Made by a program: the position numbers and the translations under genes. Below are positions 7,639-17,100 of a stretch of 41,450 nucleotides of DNA, in pieces (position 1 is the stretch's first letter; every line of letters starts with the position of its first letter). A model generated the notes under the pieces. The model saw only the letters and a list, made by a program, of their open reading frames with translations. It had not been told where the DNA came from and did no database searches. The stretch is from Gammaproteobacteria bacterium (lineage in GTDB: Bacteria > Pseudomonadota > Gammaproteobacteria > Xanthomonadales > SZUA-5): contig JAUIFV010000021.1 in the NCBI GenBank assembly GCA_030430155.1, positions 1-41,450 of the forward strand, written 5' to 3'.

Positions 7639-9594
7639 ATGGACTTTCGCCACCCGACAGCCAACCCATCCAAGCAACCTCGCCTTAGGATCGGCGCGCT
7701 GGTTGCTGCCATCGCCGCGCTCACCGGCTGCGGCCAGCCGCCGGTGCAGAACGGTGCCGATCACGTTCCCGACAGCAATGTCGCCATCGCCGCTGCCAAG
7801 GACGGCAAGTTCGCGACCATGGCCTGGCCGATGGTCGACGGGCTGATGAACAGCGTGCTCGACGGCGCTTTTGCGCCCGGCTGCGCGGTGGGCGTGAGTA
7901 TCGACGATGAAATCGTCTATCTGCAGGGCTATGGCCGCTCGCGGCTGGGCCTGTCGGCGCAGGACTGGTCGGTATCTACCATGGGCGCGGTCGGCTCGGT
8001 GTCCAAGACCTTCACCGCGCTGGCGGCAATGCGCCAGATCGAAAGCGGCTGGGCCACGCTGAACACCCAGGTCGCCGATCACTCGCCGGCCAATGGCGCG
8101 CTGGGCAACGCGGTGTTGGCCCAGCTGCTCAGCCACACCTCGGGTGTGGGCGGGCCCGATCGCGGTGCCGCCTTCAGTCCGAACTGGGATGCGGGCTCGA
8201 CCATGGACCAGTGCAAGAACGCGATTACCCCTGATCCGGCCGACCCCTTCTGTACCGAAGTGCATCGGGCCTCGCTGGATCCGCAATGGATGCTGTTCAG
8301 CTACGTCAACAACGAGACCACCAATGTCGTCAATCTGCCGACCGTGGACTTCGACGGTGATGGCTCCGCTGACGGCTGGCAGGCGATCTACTCCAATGTC
8401 GGCTACAGCGTCGCCGGGGCGATGGTCGACGACATCGCCAAGGCGCACGGCTACAGCGGCTATGAGCACTACGTCTGGGATGAGGTCGGCACCTGGTCGG
8501 CCAATCCGCTGGCTCCCGGGCAGGCTACCTCGCTTGCCATCACCCACGCCCATCGCGCCGACGACATCCCTAACCGGGCGGTCGGCTATTACGACGGCAA
8601 CTGGGGCGCCGGCGCCAAGAACTGGGTTCAAGGCGAAGCCTGGGAGGTCACCGAAGCACAGGCCAGCTGGTTCGGGCCTTCCGGCGGCTGGTCGCTGACC
8701 ATCGGCGACTTCATGCGCCTGCTGGTCGCCTATCGCGACGAAAAGATCGTCAACAGACACTGGATGGAAACCCGCTTCGGGCACCTGGCTTTGGGTCCGG
8801 ATCCGATGAACCTGCCGCCCAACGGTCTGGGGCTGTTCCTGGATGATGCCAACGGGTCGATCTACAACGGCGGCGACATCGGCATCGCCCAGGGCAACCA
8901 ACGGCAGTCGGTACACGGCGCGATCTGGTCCCTTTGGCCCAACGCGGTGAATAATCAGGACGTCGGCGTTGGCATGATCTGCAACAACGGCCGCGGCAGC
9001 GGCTGGATCTACAGCCGCGCCAAGGACATCGTCGAGGAGCTTCAAGACGATCCCGACAGCCGCCCCTTCTCCACCCAGACCCATACCACTTCCCCGCACC
9101 CGCAGCGCATCGACGGACGCCATTACGAGATCGACCACAGCGCCGCCTACGTGCTGCAGCCGGCCGGTTTCCCGATCCTGCCCAGCGCGGCCAACGCCGT
9201 GCGCATGCAGCCCAACCTGCGCACGGGCAAAGTGCTGCTCAGTGATGCCGACGGCGCATTCAGCGGCGTGCTGGACAGCGTGAAGCTGGATCGACGTGGC
9301 CGACTGCAGGCGAGCCGAGGATGGATGCAGCTGGGCGTCGGCGCGGCCGATATCGATGCCGATCAGCTGAGCATCTCCTTCCAGGTCGCCGACGACGGCA
9401 GTCAACTTTATGACGGTCGCATCCAATCCATGGTCGACGCGCGAAATCTGGCCCAGCAGCAGCTGACTCCGAGCGCTGCATTGGTCTGCGACGCCGTCGA
9501 AGCCTCTGGCGCCGGATGCCTACCCTGCGACGACGGCCAGCGCTATTGCTTCCTGACCGAGCTGGGCGGCGTCCGCGCGACGCTGTCGCGATAG
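7639..9594 (+). CDS. Serine hydrolase lipoprotein (beta-lactamase class C/esterase family)
   Basis: A 651-aa protein starting MDFRHPTANPSKQPR, with a membrane segment ending in the lipobox LTGC (C31), hence membrane-anchored outside the cytoplasm. The catalytic S-x-x-K is S120-V-S-K123 (GAVGSVSKTF). LLSHTSG follows as in class C-type enzymes, and YSNVGYSVAG supplies the Tyr-x-Asn motif. About 250 residues after the catalytic domain form a C-terminal extension ending GDDGQRYCF-like (CDDGQRYCFLTELGG), possibly a second domain. Family members are DD-peptidases, esterases or peptidases; the substrate is not evident. The start was chosen for the signal sequence; an in-frame ATG at 7576 would bury it. 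Confidence 0.85.
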   Translation: MDFRHPTANPSKQPRLRIGALVAAIAALTGCGQPPVQNGADHVPDSNVAIAAAKDGKFATMAWPMVDGLMNSVLDGAFAPGCAVGVSIDDEIVYLQGYGRSRLGLSAQDWSVSTMGAVGSVSKTFTALAAMRQIESGWATLNTQVADHSPANGALGNAVLAQLLSHTSGVGGPDRGAAFSPNWDAGSTMDQCKNAITPDPADPFCTEVHRASLDPQWMLFSYVNNETTNVVNLPTVDFDGDGSADGWQAIYSNVGYSVAGAMVDDIAKAHGYSGYEHYVWDEVGTWSANPLAPGQATSLAITHAHRADDIPNRAVGYYDGNWGAGAKNWVQGEAWEVTEAQASWFGPSGGWSLTIGDFMRLLVAYRDEKIVNRHWMETRFGHLALGPDPMNLPPNGLGLFLDDANGSIYNGGDIGIAQGNQRQSVHGAIWSLWPNAVNNQDVGVGMICNNGRGSGWIYSRAKDIVEELQDDPDSRPFSTQTHTTSPHPQRIDGRHYEIDHSAAYVLQPAGFPILPSAANAVRMQPNLRTGKVLLSDADGAFSGVLDSVKLDRRGRLQASRGWMQLGVGAADIDADQLSISFQVADDGSQLYDGRIQSMVDARNLAQQQLTPSAALVCDAVEASGAGCLPCDDGQRYCFLTELGGVRATLSR

Positions 9595-9602
9595 GCTCAG
9601 CG

Positions 9603-9630
9603 GCGCGGCCGACCCGTGCGGCGGCCGCGC
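9603..9630. terminator. GC-rich hairpin downstream of the serine hydrolase gene
   Basis: GCGCGGCCG at 9603-9611 pairs perfectly with CGGCCGCGC at 9622-9630 around a 10-base loop. It lies nine bases after the stop codon, where a transcription terminator is expected. There is no T-run, so intrinsic termination is uncertain. Confidence 0.4.
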
Positions 9631-9827
9631 TTGCACTGCACGTCAACTGACCCCTGTCAGCGGCCTCTCCAGTCGGCTCCACCTCACCCTGGTCCACCCG
9701 GGTCTTCTGCTCTCACGCCGATCGCCCAACGCTACGCTCCCGATTGCAACAAAAAAGGCAAGTTCTGAAAAACACCAGTGCCCGGATGCTAGCCTGCCGG
9801 CCGGACTCGTCTGCAGGGAGCGAAGAA

Positions 9828-11105
9828 ATGCACAAGCTGATCGCCGCGCTGGCGGCCCTTTGTTGGACTCAAGCCGTCGATGCACGGGCCATGCTGCTGA
9901 AGGCGGATGCCTATCTGGACGTGCAAAGCGGAGAACTGATCAAACCGGCTGAGATCTTGGTTGAGAATGGTCTGATTGCCGCGATCAATCGCGATAGCTG
10001 GCCCGACGAGGTCGAGATCGTTGCCTTGCCGGGCAAGACCCTGCTGCCCGGCCTGATGGACATGCACGTCCATCTGGATCTGGATTTCGAGCAGGCTGAT
10101 TTCGGTGTTGTGGTCACCGAAAGCGGCAGCGAAGCGGCGCTGCGCGGCGCCAAGAATGCCGAACGCACGCTGCTGGCGGGCTTCACCACGGTGCGCAATG
10201 TGGGTCAGGTCCACCCCACCCTGGAGCTGATCGACGTCGCCCTAGCCGGCGCCTCTGAACGGGGCTGGGTCAGGGCGCCACGCATCATTGCGGCTGGCCA
10301 CATGATTTCCATCCTCGGCGGCCACGGCGATTTGGCAATGGCCGAAGGTCTGGCCGAGGGTGTACTCGAACTTGGCCCGGAGTACGGCGTGGTCAGCGGC
10401 GTCGACGAGGCGATCAAGGCCACCCGCTTTCAGATCAAGCACGGCGCCAAGGTGATCAAGATTCACGCTACCGCCGGGGTCATGTCGCTGGAAGAATCGG
10501 TTGGCGCTCAGCAGCTCAATGACCAGGAAATGGCGGCAGTCGTCGCCGAGGCCGAACGCCACAACATCCCGGTTGCGGCCCACGGCCACGGCACCGAAGG
10601 CATCAAGGCGGCCATTCGCGCCGGTGTCTCGTCGATCGAACATGGCTCCATGCTCGACGACGAGGCGATCGAACTGCTGATTGACCGTGGCGTCTTCCTG
10701 GTCCCCACCAACGGGCTGATGGATCTGATCAATCTGGACCTGCTGCCGGCGCAGAAGCGCGCCAAGGCCGAGTTCGTCAGTCCACGGATGAATCAGTCGC
10801 TGACCGCGGCGATCAAGGCTGGGGTCAAGGTCGCACTGGGCACCGATGCGCCGCTGATCCCGCACGGACAAAATGCTTTCGAGATCGTCAAGATGACCGA
10901 GCGCGGGATGTCGCCGCTGCAGGCCATTCAGTCCGCGACCACGGTCGCCGCCGAGCTGCTGCGTATCGACAATCTGGGTCAGATCAAGTCCGGCTGGCAT
11001 GCCGACATCATTGCGGTCGACGGCAATCCCCTGGACGATATCGCCTCCCTGCAAGCGGTCAGCTTCGTGATGAAGGCGGGCCGGATCTACAAGGGCGCAC
11101 CTTGA
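9828..11105 (+). CDS. Exported amidohydrolase family protein
   Basis: A 425-aa metal-dependent hydrolase with an N-terminal signal peptide (MHKLIAALAALCWTQAVDA). GGGAGCGAAGAA lies just before the ATG. The binuclear metal site of the amidohydrolase superfamily is complete: H80-x-H82 in MDMHVHLD, the lysine expected to be carboxylated (K211 in VIKIHATAG), H252 in AAHGHG, H272 in SIEHGS, and D340 in LGTDAP. The sequence is closest in style to imidazolonepropionase-like/Xaa-Pro dipeptidase-type amidohydrolases, which cleave cyclic amides or dipeptides in the periplasm. It is followed after 110 bp by an MFS transporter in the same direction, so product uptake by that carrier is plausible but unproven. 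Confidence 0.88.
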   Translation: MHKLIAALAALCWTQAVDARAMLLKADAYLDVQSGELIKPAEILVENGLIAAINRDSWPDEVEIVALPGKTLLPGLMDMHVHLDLDFEQADFGVVVTESGSEAALRGAKNAERTLLAGFTTVRNVGQVHPTLELIDVALAGASERGWVRAPRIIAAGHMISILGGHGDLAMAEGLAEGVLELGPEYGVVSGVDEAIKATRFQIKHGAKVIKIHATAGVMSLEESVGAQQLNDQEMAAVVAEAERHNIPVAAHGHGTEGIKAAIRAGVSSIEHGSMLDDEAIELLIDRGVFLVPTNGLMDLINLDLLPAQKRAKAEFVSPRMNQSLTAAIKAGVKVALGTDAPLIPHGQNAFEIVKMTERGMSPLQAIQSATTVAAELLRIDNLGQIKSGWHADIIAVDGNPLDDIASLQAVSFVMKAGRIYKGAP

Positions 11106-11215
11106 GTCCAGTGCCGATGCAGAGCTAACGATGACGGGTTGATGAATGATCCGGCGCCGATCTGAGGCCGACGTTCGCGTCCATCAGCCGGCGGTCCAAA
11201 CGTAGGAGCACAGCC

Positions 11216-12532
11216 TTGGCAAGCGATGCTGACCAGCGCACACAACCGGGCAAGATGCTGTTCCTACTGCTGCTGGCCAATCTGCTGAACTTCTTCGACC
11301 GCAGCCTGCCGGCGGTGGTCGCCGAGCCCATCCGCCACGAATTTGGACTCAATGATCTGCAGCTGGGCATGCTGTCTACCGTCTTCGTGGTGGTCTACGC
11401 GATCGCCGGTTTACCGCTGGGTCGACTGGCCGATACCCGCTCAAGACGGACGGTGCTGATCTGGGGGCTGGTGGTGTGGAGTTTGTTCACCGGCTTCGGC
11501 GGTCTGGCCTGGAGCTTCATCTCGCTGCTGATCATCCGCATCGGCGTGGGCGTTGGCGAGGCCTGCTACGCGCCGGTGGCCAATTCGCTGATCGCCGACA
11601 TGTATCCTTCGGCGCGGCGCGCCCGCGCGGTGGGCATCTACATGCTGGGGCTGCCTCTGGGCCTGATGCTGGCCTTCTTTGCGGTCGGGCCGGTGGTGCA
11701 GCTGTTCGAAAGCTGGCGCGCGCCCTTCCTGCTCGCGGCCATTCCCGGACTGATCCTGGCCTGGGTGATCGCGCGGATGCCTGAACCGCCGCGCGGCGGC
11801 GCCGATGCCCCGGTGGCCAACGCGGCGGCGCCGGTCCAGCGGCCTTTCCGCACCCTGCTGCGCATACGCACGCTGTGGTGGGTGATCGCTTCCGGGCTGA
11901 CCATCAACTTTGCCGCCTACCCCACCTCCGGTTTCCTGGTGCCGCTGCTGCAGCGCCACTTCGAGCTCAGCCTCAGCCACGCCGCCAGCCTGACCGGCAT
12001 CATCGTCGGCGTGACCGGCTTGATTGGCCTGACCCTGGGCGGCAGCTTTGCCGATCGCATGCATCGCGGCGGCGGCAGCGGCCGACTGCTGTTCGGTGCG
12101 CTGATGCTGAGCCTGTCGGCGATTTGCGTGTTCGCCGCGCTGTGCTTCGGGGCCTCCGCCTTGGCCCTGTTCATTGCCCTGTTCTCGCTGGGCTGGCTGG
12201 GCTACTACACCTATTTCACCAGCGTCTACCCGGCCATTCAGGACGTGGTCGAACCGCGCCTGCGGGCCACCGCGATGGCACTGTATTTCGCCGCCATGTA
12301 CCTGCTCGGCGGTGCGATGGGACCGGTGGCGGTGGGCGCGCTGTCGGATCGATTGGCGCTGGGCGCCATGCACGCCGCCGGCGCACCGGCGATGACCGAG
12401 GGCTTTCGCTCGGTGGGGCTCTATCAGGCGATGTATCTGGTGCCGCTGATGCTGCTGCTGACTGCGCTATTCATCTATCTGGCGGCGCGCTGCTATGGCA
12501 AAGACCGTCTGGATCTGGCGCAGGCCCGGTGA
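11216..12532 (+). CDS. MFS transporter
   Basis: A 438-aa polytopic protein with 12 predicted membrane segments. The start is a TTG preceded by AGGAG seven bases upstream; no ATG lies near. The major-facilitator motif A between TM2 and TM3 is clear (GLPLGRLADTRSRRTVL), as is LLNFFDRSLPAVVAEPIRHEFGL in TM1, the pattern of the spinster-like/organic-anion branch. The second motif A-like loop (GGSFADRMHRGG) sits in the C-terminal half. The substrate is unknown; neighbouring genes suggest a small organic acid or amino-acid derivative, as inference only. Confidence 0.87.
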   Translation: MASDADQRTQPGKMLFLLLLANLLNFFDRSLPAVVAEPIRHEFGLNDLQLGMLSTVFVVVYAIAGLPLGRLADTRSRRTVLIWGLVVWSLFTGFGGLAWSFISLLIIRIGVGVGEACYAPVANSLIADMYPSARRARAVGIYMLGLPLGLMLAFFAVGPVVQLFESWRAPFLLAAIPGLILAWVIARMPEPPRGGADAPVANAAAPVQRPFRTLLRIRTLWWVIASGLTINFAAYPTSGFLVPLLQRHFELSLSHAASLTGIIVGVTGLIGLTLGGSFADRMHRGGGSGRLLFGALMLSLSAICVFAALCFGASALALFIALFSLGWLGYYTYFTSVYPAIQDVVEPRLRATAMALYFAAMYLLGGAMGPVAVGALSDRLALGAMHAAGAPAMTEGFRSVGLYQAMYLVPLMLLLTALFIYLAARCYGKDRLDLAQAR

Positions 12533-12871
12533 TGTTGGTCGGCTCAGGTGATTGAGCGCGAGTTTTTCACTAGCCCCGGATTGATTGTGAAATCTAAAGG
12601 GTCTGAGGGAAAGTGCACAGGCCCCAGCACTCTCCAATTCCCTCGCGGTCGTAGGGTGGGCAAAGCGCAGCGTGCCCGCCAATTGACTGCGAGCAACGAA
12701 ACCCCTTTCATTCAGAACCTGTGCGCGCAATCTGCGACGATCTACTCGCCCTTAGCCCTAGGCTCACAAATAATGCGGGCTTTGCAATCACTGCTACACA
12801 AGCGCCGGCCGTCCTCACGCTATCCTAGCAATGAGCGCGAGCCGCTCCATTCGACCTCTAGGAGATGTGTG
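12533..12871. other. 339-bp intergenic region without a gene
   Basis: Between the MFS gene and the PEP-synthase-like gene. It contains the short palindromic repeat at 12651-12680. The frame of the downstream gene stays open through most of it, but the residues do not look protein-like and the signal peptide starts only at 12872. I see no further gene; it presumably holds the promoter of the downstream pair. Confidence 0.5.
12651..12680. repeat. Short dispersed intergenic palindromic repeat (GTAGGGTGGGC type)
   Basis: Reads GTAGGGTGGGCAAAGCGCAG followed by CGTGCCCGCC. GTGGGCA (12656-12662) can pair with TGCCCGC (12673-12679) with one G-T wobble. It shares the GTAGGRTG head and overall plan with the copy at 1280. 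I recall very similar sequences scattered in many proteobacterial genomes. Confidence 0.55.
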
Positions 12872-15781
12872 GTGCTGCGCTTTTGCCGATATTTGATTCT
12901 GTTTGGAGCAAGCTGCCCGATCGCAGCCGTTGCGCAGCTGCCGGCTGAGGTCAATTCCGAACTGCGGCAGCTGGTGGCGCAGTACCGCGACGATCCGCGT
13001 GGGCCCTATCAGGGCATCCGCTGGTTCTGTGCCGATGGCAGCATCCAACCGGCGCAGCAGCCGTGCGGCGCGCCGGGCGGCGTCCAGCACGGATTGCACA
13101 GGGAGCGGGTGCAGCGGCTGGCGCAGGAACAGCATCTGTTTCTGGGCCAGATCCTGGCCGGGCAGTCCTTCGATCAGTTTTGGGATGCCGAACATCAGCA
13201 GTCGCGGCTGAAGCAGTATCAGCTGGAGCGTTTCCTGCAGCGCAGCGATGACGGCTGGATCATGCACAAGGCGCGGCAGTATCGCGGCGCGGTGCAGGGC
13301 GAAGATGAGGACCGCTGGGGTCTGGCCTTCTTCCGCGAACTGCTGGCCGACGACGAACGGCTGCAGGCGCACTACTTCCTGATCCGCCAGGCGGCCAAGG
13401 ACATCCCGCATCTGGGCACCAAGGGCAACCGCTGGGAGAACATCCGCTCGGTGTCCAAGACCATGGCCGAGCGGATGCGCAGCTTCGAACCGCTGCGAGT
13501 CAAGCTGCACGGGCAGCCGGCCGCAGAGGACTTGATCAAGGTTCGGCAGTTCCGACGCGACTACGCCCAGCGCATCGACGCCGAAATGGGCAGGCTGTTC
13601 GATACTCTGGAGACTGATCTGGAGCAGGCCTTCCGTGAAGCGACGCTGAGCTCACTGGCCCGCTATGTGCCGCTGATTCCGCCCGATGTGCCGCTGCGCG
13701 AGCCGCTGCAGGCGCTGAGCAGCGCCGAGAAGGCGCCGGTGGCGCAGGTCGCGGCCGAGCTGGCCGATGTGATGTGGACCTTGCGCGAGCATCTATTGAC
13801 CAATCCCAAGGGCGCCAACCGGCTGACCTTGATCGATCTGTCGCTGGAGCTCGAAAGCCTGCTTTTTGCCCGGGCGGCCAGCTGGCGCGCATCCAGCATC
13901 GGCGAACTGACCCGCAAGCACTACGTCTACGCCAAAGCAGCGGCCGCGGCCGGTTTCCTGGAGCGCTGGGAGTGGCTGGAGGTGGAGCCGCTGCTGCGCC
14001 CGCCGGCGGCCGACGCCAAGCTGCCGACAGCGCAGTTCGCGCTGCGCGCCGAGACCGCCCGGCGGGTAGTGGAATGGGCGGCAGGCATGGTCCGCGCCGA
14101 CTACGCCCCGGTGGTCAATCTTTACGCCGGCTTTGAGCCGCACGCGCTGGAGTTCATCGACGATCGCATTCGCGGCTCGGTGCTGCTGCCGCTGGGCGAA
14201 ACCGCCGGCGAGATAAGCGAGCTGGCGGCCAGCGCCTCCGGCATCCGCAATCGCGCCCTGGATCTGAAAGAGCAAAGCCACCTGCGCGGACTCAACCCCG
14301 GATTCGCCTTTGGCGAACTGGTGGTGATCGCCGGCACGCCCGAAGGCCTGGACTACTCGCCGCAGAAGATCTACGTCATCGAGCACCCGCCGGCCGACCT
14401 GAAGCCGGTCGCCGGCATCCTCACCGTTTCCGCCGGCAACATGGTCTCCCATGTGCAGCTGCTGGCGCGCAATCTGGGCATTCCCAACGCCACCCTGTCG
14501 GTGGAGAACCTGCAGCAGCTGCGCGCCTACCACGGCCGCAAGGTGTTCTACGCGGTCTCGCCAAAGGGCGCGGTGCTGATGACCGCTGACGACCAGCTCA
14601 GCGCCGAGCAGCGCGCCTTGGTCAGCGAGGCCGCGCGGCCGCAGAGCAAGATCAAGGTACCGATCGATCGCTTGGACTTCGGCGCCAAGGTGATGGCCAT
14701 GAGCAAGCTGCGCGCAGCCGATTCCGGCCGTATCTGCGGTCCCAAGGCGGCCAATCTGGGCCAGCTCAAGAGCATGTTTCCTGAGCGCGTCGGCGAGGGA
14801 CTGGTGATTCCCTTCGGCGTATTCAAGCGCAATCTGGATCAGCCCATGCCGGGCAGCGAAGGCAGCTATTGGGAACACCTGCAGGCCATCTTCACCCGCG
14901 CCAAGGCCCAGCGCGATCAGGGCGCTGACGAAGACGCGGTGGATACCCAGGTGCTCGCCGAGCTGACCGAGTTCCGCGCCGCGGTCGCCCAGATCCGTTT
15001 CCTGCCCGAATTCCAGGCCGAGCTGGAGACGCAGTTCCGCCAGGCCTTCGGCACCGAGCTGGGTCAGCTGCCAGTATTCATCCGCAGCGACACCAACATG
15101 GAAGATCTGGCCGACTTCACCGGTGCCGGCCTCAATCTGACCGTGTTCAACGTTCGCGACCGCAGCGCCATCCTGCAGGGCATCCGCGACGTCTGGGGCT
15201 CGCCCTACACCGAGCGCAGCTACCGCTGGCGACAGCGCTATCTGCTCAATCCGGAGAACGTCTATCCGTCGATCCTGCTGTTGCCCACGGTGAACGTGCA
15301 GACCTCCGGGGTGATGATCACCGCCGGCGTGGCGACCGGCGCCAGTGACGACATCACCGTGGCCTTCAGCCGCGGCGCCGGCGGCGCGGTGGAGGGACAG
15401 GCGGCGGAGACCTGGCTGCTCAGCGCCGACGGCGGCCGTCGCCTGCTCAGCCCCTCGCGCGAGCCGCGCTTCAACGTGCTGCCCGCGACCGGCGGCAGCG
15501 GGCACGGCTACACCCGCTTCCATCGCCGGGTGGTCAGCGATGAGCAGCTGGATCAGCTGCGCGCCGCCGCCGTTGAGGTGCGCCAGCGCCTGCCCGGGAC
15601 GCCCGGGGTGGACACCGACGGGCCCTTCGATGTCGAACTGGGCTTCTTTGAGGAGCAGATCAAGCTGTTCCAGGTCAGACCCTTCGTCGAGAACAAGCGT
15701 GCCAAGTCCTCGCAATTCTTGCGCGGACTGGACGCGACCGCGACGGCTCAAAGCACGGTCGCGATGGATCAGGAGCTATGA
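12872..15781 (+). CDS. Exported PEP synthase-like protein (swivel histidine domain followed by PEP/pyruvate-binding ATP-grasp)
   Basis: A 969-aa protein. GTG at 12872 is preceded by AGGAG at a good distance; the adjacent GTG at 12869 is the alternative. It starts with a signal-like peptide (LRFCRYLILFGASCPIAAVA), so export is expected. The first ~470 residues are a helical region I do not recognise. Next comes a PEP-utilising swivel domain with the phospho-acceptor histidine H527 in AGNMVSHVQLLARNLGIPN. The C-terminal third is the PEP-synthase/PPDK nucleotide-binding domain: K625 in CGPKAANLGQL, R738 in FIRSDTNMEDL, ending ELGFFEEQIKLFQVRPF. In PpsA the nucleotide-binding domain comes first; here the order is reversed and there is no PEP-binding TIM barrel. 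An exported phosphotransferase is unusual because ATP is scarce outside the cytoplasm. The stop overlaps the next gene by four bases. Confidence 0.8.
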   Translation: MLRFCRYLILFGASCPIAAVAQLPAEVNSELRQLVAQYRDDPRGPYQGIRWFCADGSIQPAQQPCGAPGGVQHGLHRERVQRLAQEQHLFLGQILAGQSFDQFWDAEHQQSRLKQYQLERFLQRSDDGWIMHKARQYRGAVQGEDEDRWGLAFFRELLADDERLQAHYFLIRQAAKDIPHLGTKGNRWENIRSVSKTMAERMRSFEPLRVKLHGQPAAEDLIKVRQFRRDYAQRIDAEMGRLFDTLETDLEQAFREATLSSLARYVPLIPPDVPLREPLQALSSAEKAPVAQVAAELADVMWTLREHLLTNPKGANRLTLIDLSLELESLLFARAASWRASSIGELTRKHYVYAKAAAAAGFLERWEWLEVEPLLRPPAADAKLPTAQFALRAETARRVVEWAAGMVRADYAPVVNLYAGFEPHALEFIDDRIRGSVLLPLGETAGEISELAASASGIRNRALDLKEQSHLRGLNPGFAFGELVVIAGTPEGLDYSPQKIYVIEHPPADLKPVAGILTVSAGNMVSHVQLLARNLGIPNATLSVENLQQLRAYHGRKVFYAVSPKGAVLMTADDQLSAEQRALVSEAARPQSKIKVPIDRLDFGAKVMAMSKLRAADSGRICGPKAANLGQLKSMFPERVGEGLVIPFGVFKRNLDQPMPGSEGSYWEHLQAIFTRAKAQRDQGADEDAVDTQVLAELTEFRAAVAQIRFLPEFQAELETQFRQAFGTELGQLPVFIRSDTNMEDLADFTGAGLNLTVFNVRDRSAILQGIRDVWGSPYTERSYRWRQRYLLNPENVYPSILLLPTVNVQTSGVMITAGVATGASDDITVAFSRGAGGAVEGQAAETWLLSADGGRRLLSPSREPRFNVLPATGGSGHGYTRFHRRVVSDEQLDQLRAAAVEVRQRLPGTPGVDTDGPFDVELGFFEEQIKLFQVRPFVENKRAKSSQFLRGLDATATAQSTVAMDQEL

Positions 15782-17037
15782 ACATGTTGCGAGTTGCCGC
15801 TATTGCGATGTTGGTTGCGCTGAGCGCCCCGGCGTGGAGCTATCCCATTGATGGCTATGAGTATTCGGGGATACGCCGCCTGGAGTTTCAGCAGCAGATC
15901 CAAGCTGGTCTGGCCAAAGGCAACGTGCTGCCGCCGGGCGCGCTGCTCAGCATCGATCAGGTGCAGCTCAATCTGGTCGACATCAGCGCAGCGGATGCGC
16001 CGGATTTGGCTCGCACCGATCCCGCTCTACAGGCCAAACTGGAAGCACTGTTACCAGGCCGCGACGCCAGCTACGCCGTCGCCCTGCTCGAGATCACTCC
16101 GGGTCAGTCCAGCCGCTATGCGGCCAGGGGGGCGCAACGGGCCATGGTTCCGGGCAGCGTCGGCAAACTAGCGGTGGCCGGCGGCTTGTTCGCCGAGTTG
16201 GCACGGCTGTATCCGGACGATATCGAAAAACGCCGTACGGTGCTGCGCGAGCGCATGGTGCGGGGCGGCAAGTGGGTTATCTCCGATCATCACACCATCC
16301 CCCATTTCGACCCGGCGAGCGGCAAGGGCCACCGCGCGCTTCCCACTGAGAATGACCTGTTCTCGCTGTACGAATGGACCGATCACATGCTCTCGCCCAG
16401 CGCCAATGCCGCCGCCAGTGTGGTTTGGAAAGAGCTGGTGCTGATGCGCGCCTTCGGTGATCAGTACCCGCCCAGCGCCGAGCAGGAAAAGGACTACTGG
16501 GCCAACACGCCCAAGCGCGAGATCACCCCCATCGTCATGTCCACGGTCAATGATCCGCTGCGCGAGATCGGAATTGCCGAGGCCGACTGGCGACTGGGCA
16601 ATTTGTTCACCCGAATGGGCAAACAACTCGCGCCCGGAGGCGGCGGCAGCAAGGCCTCACCGCAGGGATTGATGCAATGGCTGGTGGCGCTGGAATCGGG
16701 CACCGTCGTCGATCCCTGGTCGAGCCGGGAGATCAAGCGCCTGATGTACAGCACCGAACGCCGCATCCGCTACGCATCGGCGCCGGCGCTGGCCAATCAT
16801 GCGGTCTATTTCAAGTCCGGCAGCCTGTACAAATGCAAGCCCGAGCCCGACTTCAAATGCGAAAAATACAAAGGCAACGTCGAGAACTACATGAACTCGG
16901 TGGCCATCGTCGAACAAGCCGAGCAAGGACGGGTCTATCTGGTGGTCCTGATGTCCAACGTGCTGCGCAAGAACTCGGCTGTTGATCATCAGACACTGGC
17001 GGCGCAGATTGAGAAGTTGATGGCGGTGCCTGATTGA
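15778..17037 (+). CDS. Exported class A beta-lactamase-like serine hydrolase
   Basis: A 419-aa protein with a signal peptide (MNMLRVAAIAMLVALSAPAWS). The penicillin-recognising fold is indicated by three motifs in order and spacing: S127-V-G-K130 (MVPGSVGKLAV), S208-A-N210 (LSPSANAAAS) and K346-S-G348 (VYFKSGSLY). No Glu166-type omega loop can be pointed out with certainty, so it may be a peptidase or esterase rather than a true beta-lactamase. The ATG sits inside the stop of the PEP-synthase-like gene (ATGA overlap), so the two are translationally coupled and probably act together outside the cytoplasm. A four-cysteine-like patch (KCKPEPDFKCEKY) follows the KSG motif. Confidence 0.82.
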   Translation: MNMLRVAAIAMLVALSAPAWSYPIDGYEYSGIRRLEFQQQIQAGLAKGNVLPPGALLSIDQVQLNLVDISAADAPDLARTDPALQAKLEALLPGRDASYAVALLEITPGQSSRYAARGAQRAMVPGSVGKLAVAGGLFAELARLYPDDIEKRRTVLRERMVRGGKWVISDHHTIPHFDPASGKGHRALPTENDLFSLYEWTDHMLSPSANAAASVVWKELVLMRAFGDQYPPSAEQEKDYWANTPKREITPIVMSTVNDPLREIGIAEADWRLGNLFTRMGKQLAPGGGGSKASPQGLMQWLVALESGTVVDPWSSREIKRLMYSTERRIRYASAPALANHAVYFKSGSLYKCKPEPDFKCEKYKGNVENYMNSVAIVEQAEQGRVYLVVLMSNVLRKNSAVDHQTLAAQIEKLMAVPD

Positions 17038-17100
17038 CCAGAGCCACAACCCCAACCCCAATGGCAACCCGCTGCTTGGTCATCTTCGTTTCCGATTCAG

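Noticed and set aside
7507-9426. 639-codon open frame on the minus strand opposite the serine hydrolase
   Set aside because: A GC-rich antisense shadow: low-complexity residues and no motif, whereas the plus strand has a lipobox and an S-x-x-K motif.
13793-15751. 652-codon open frame on the minus strand opposite the PEP-synthase-like gene
   Set aside because: Antisense shadow of a gene with clear domain motifs on the plus strand.
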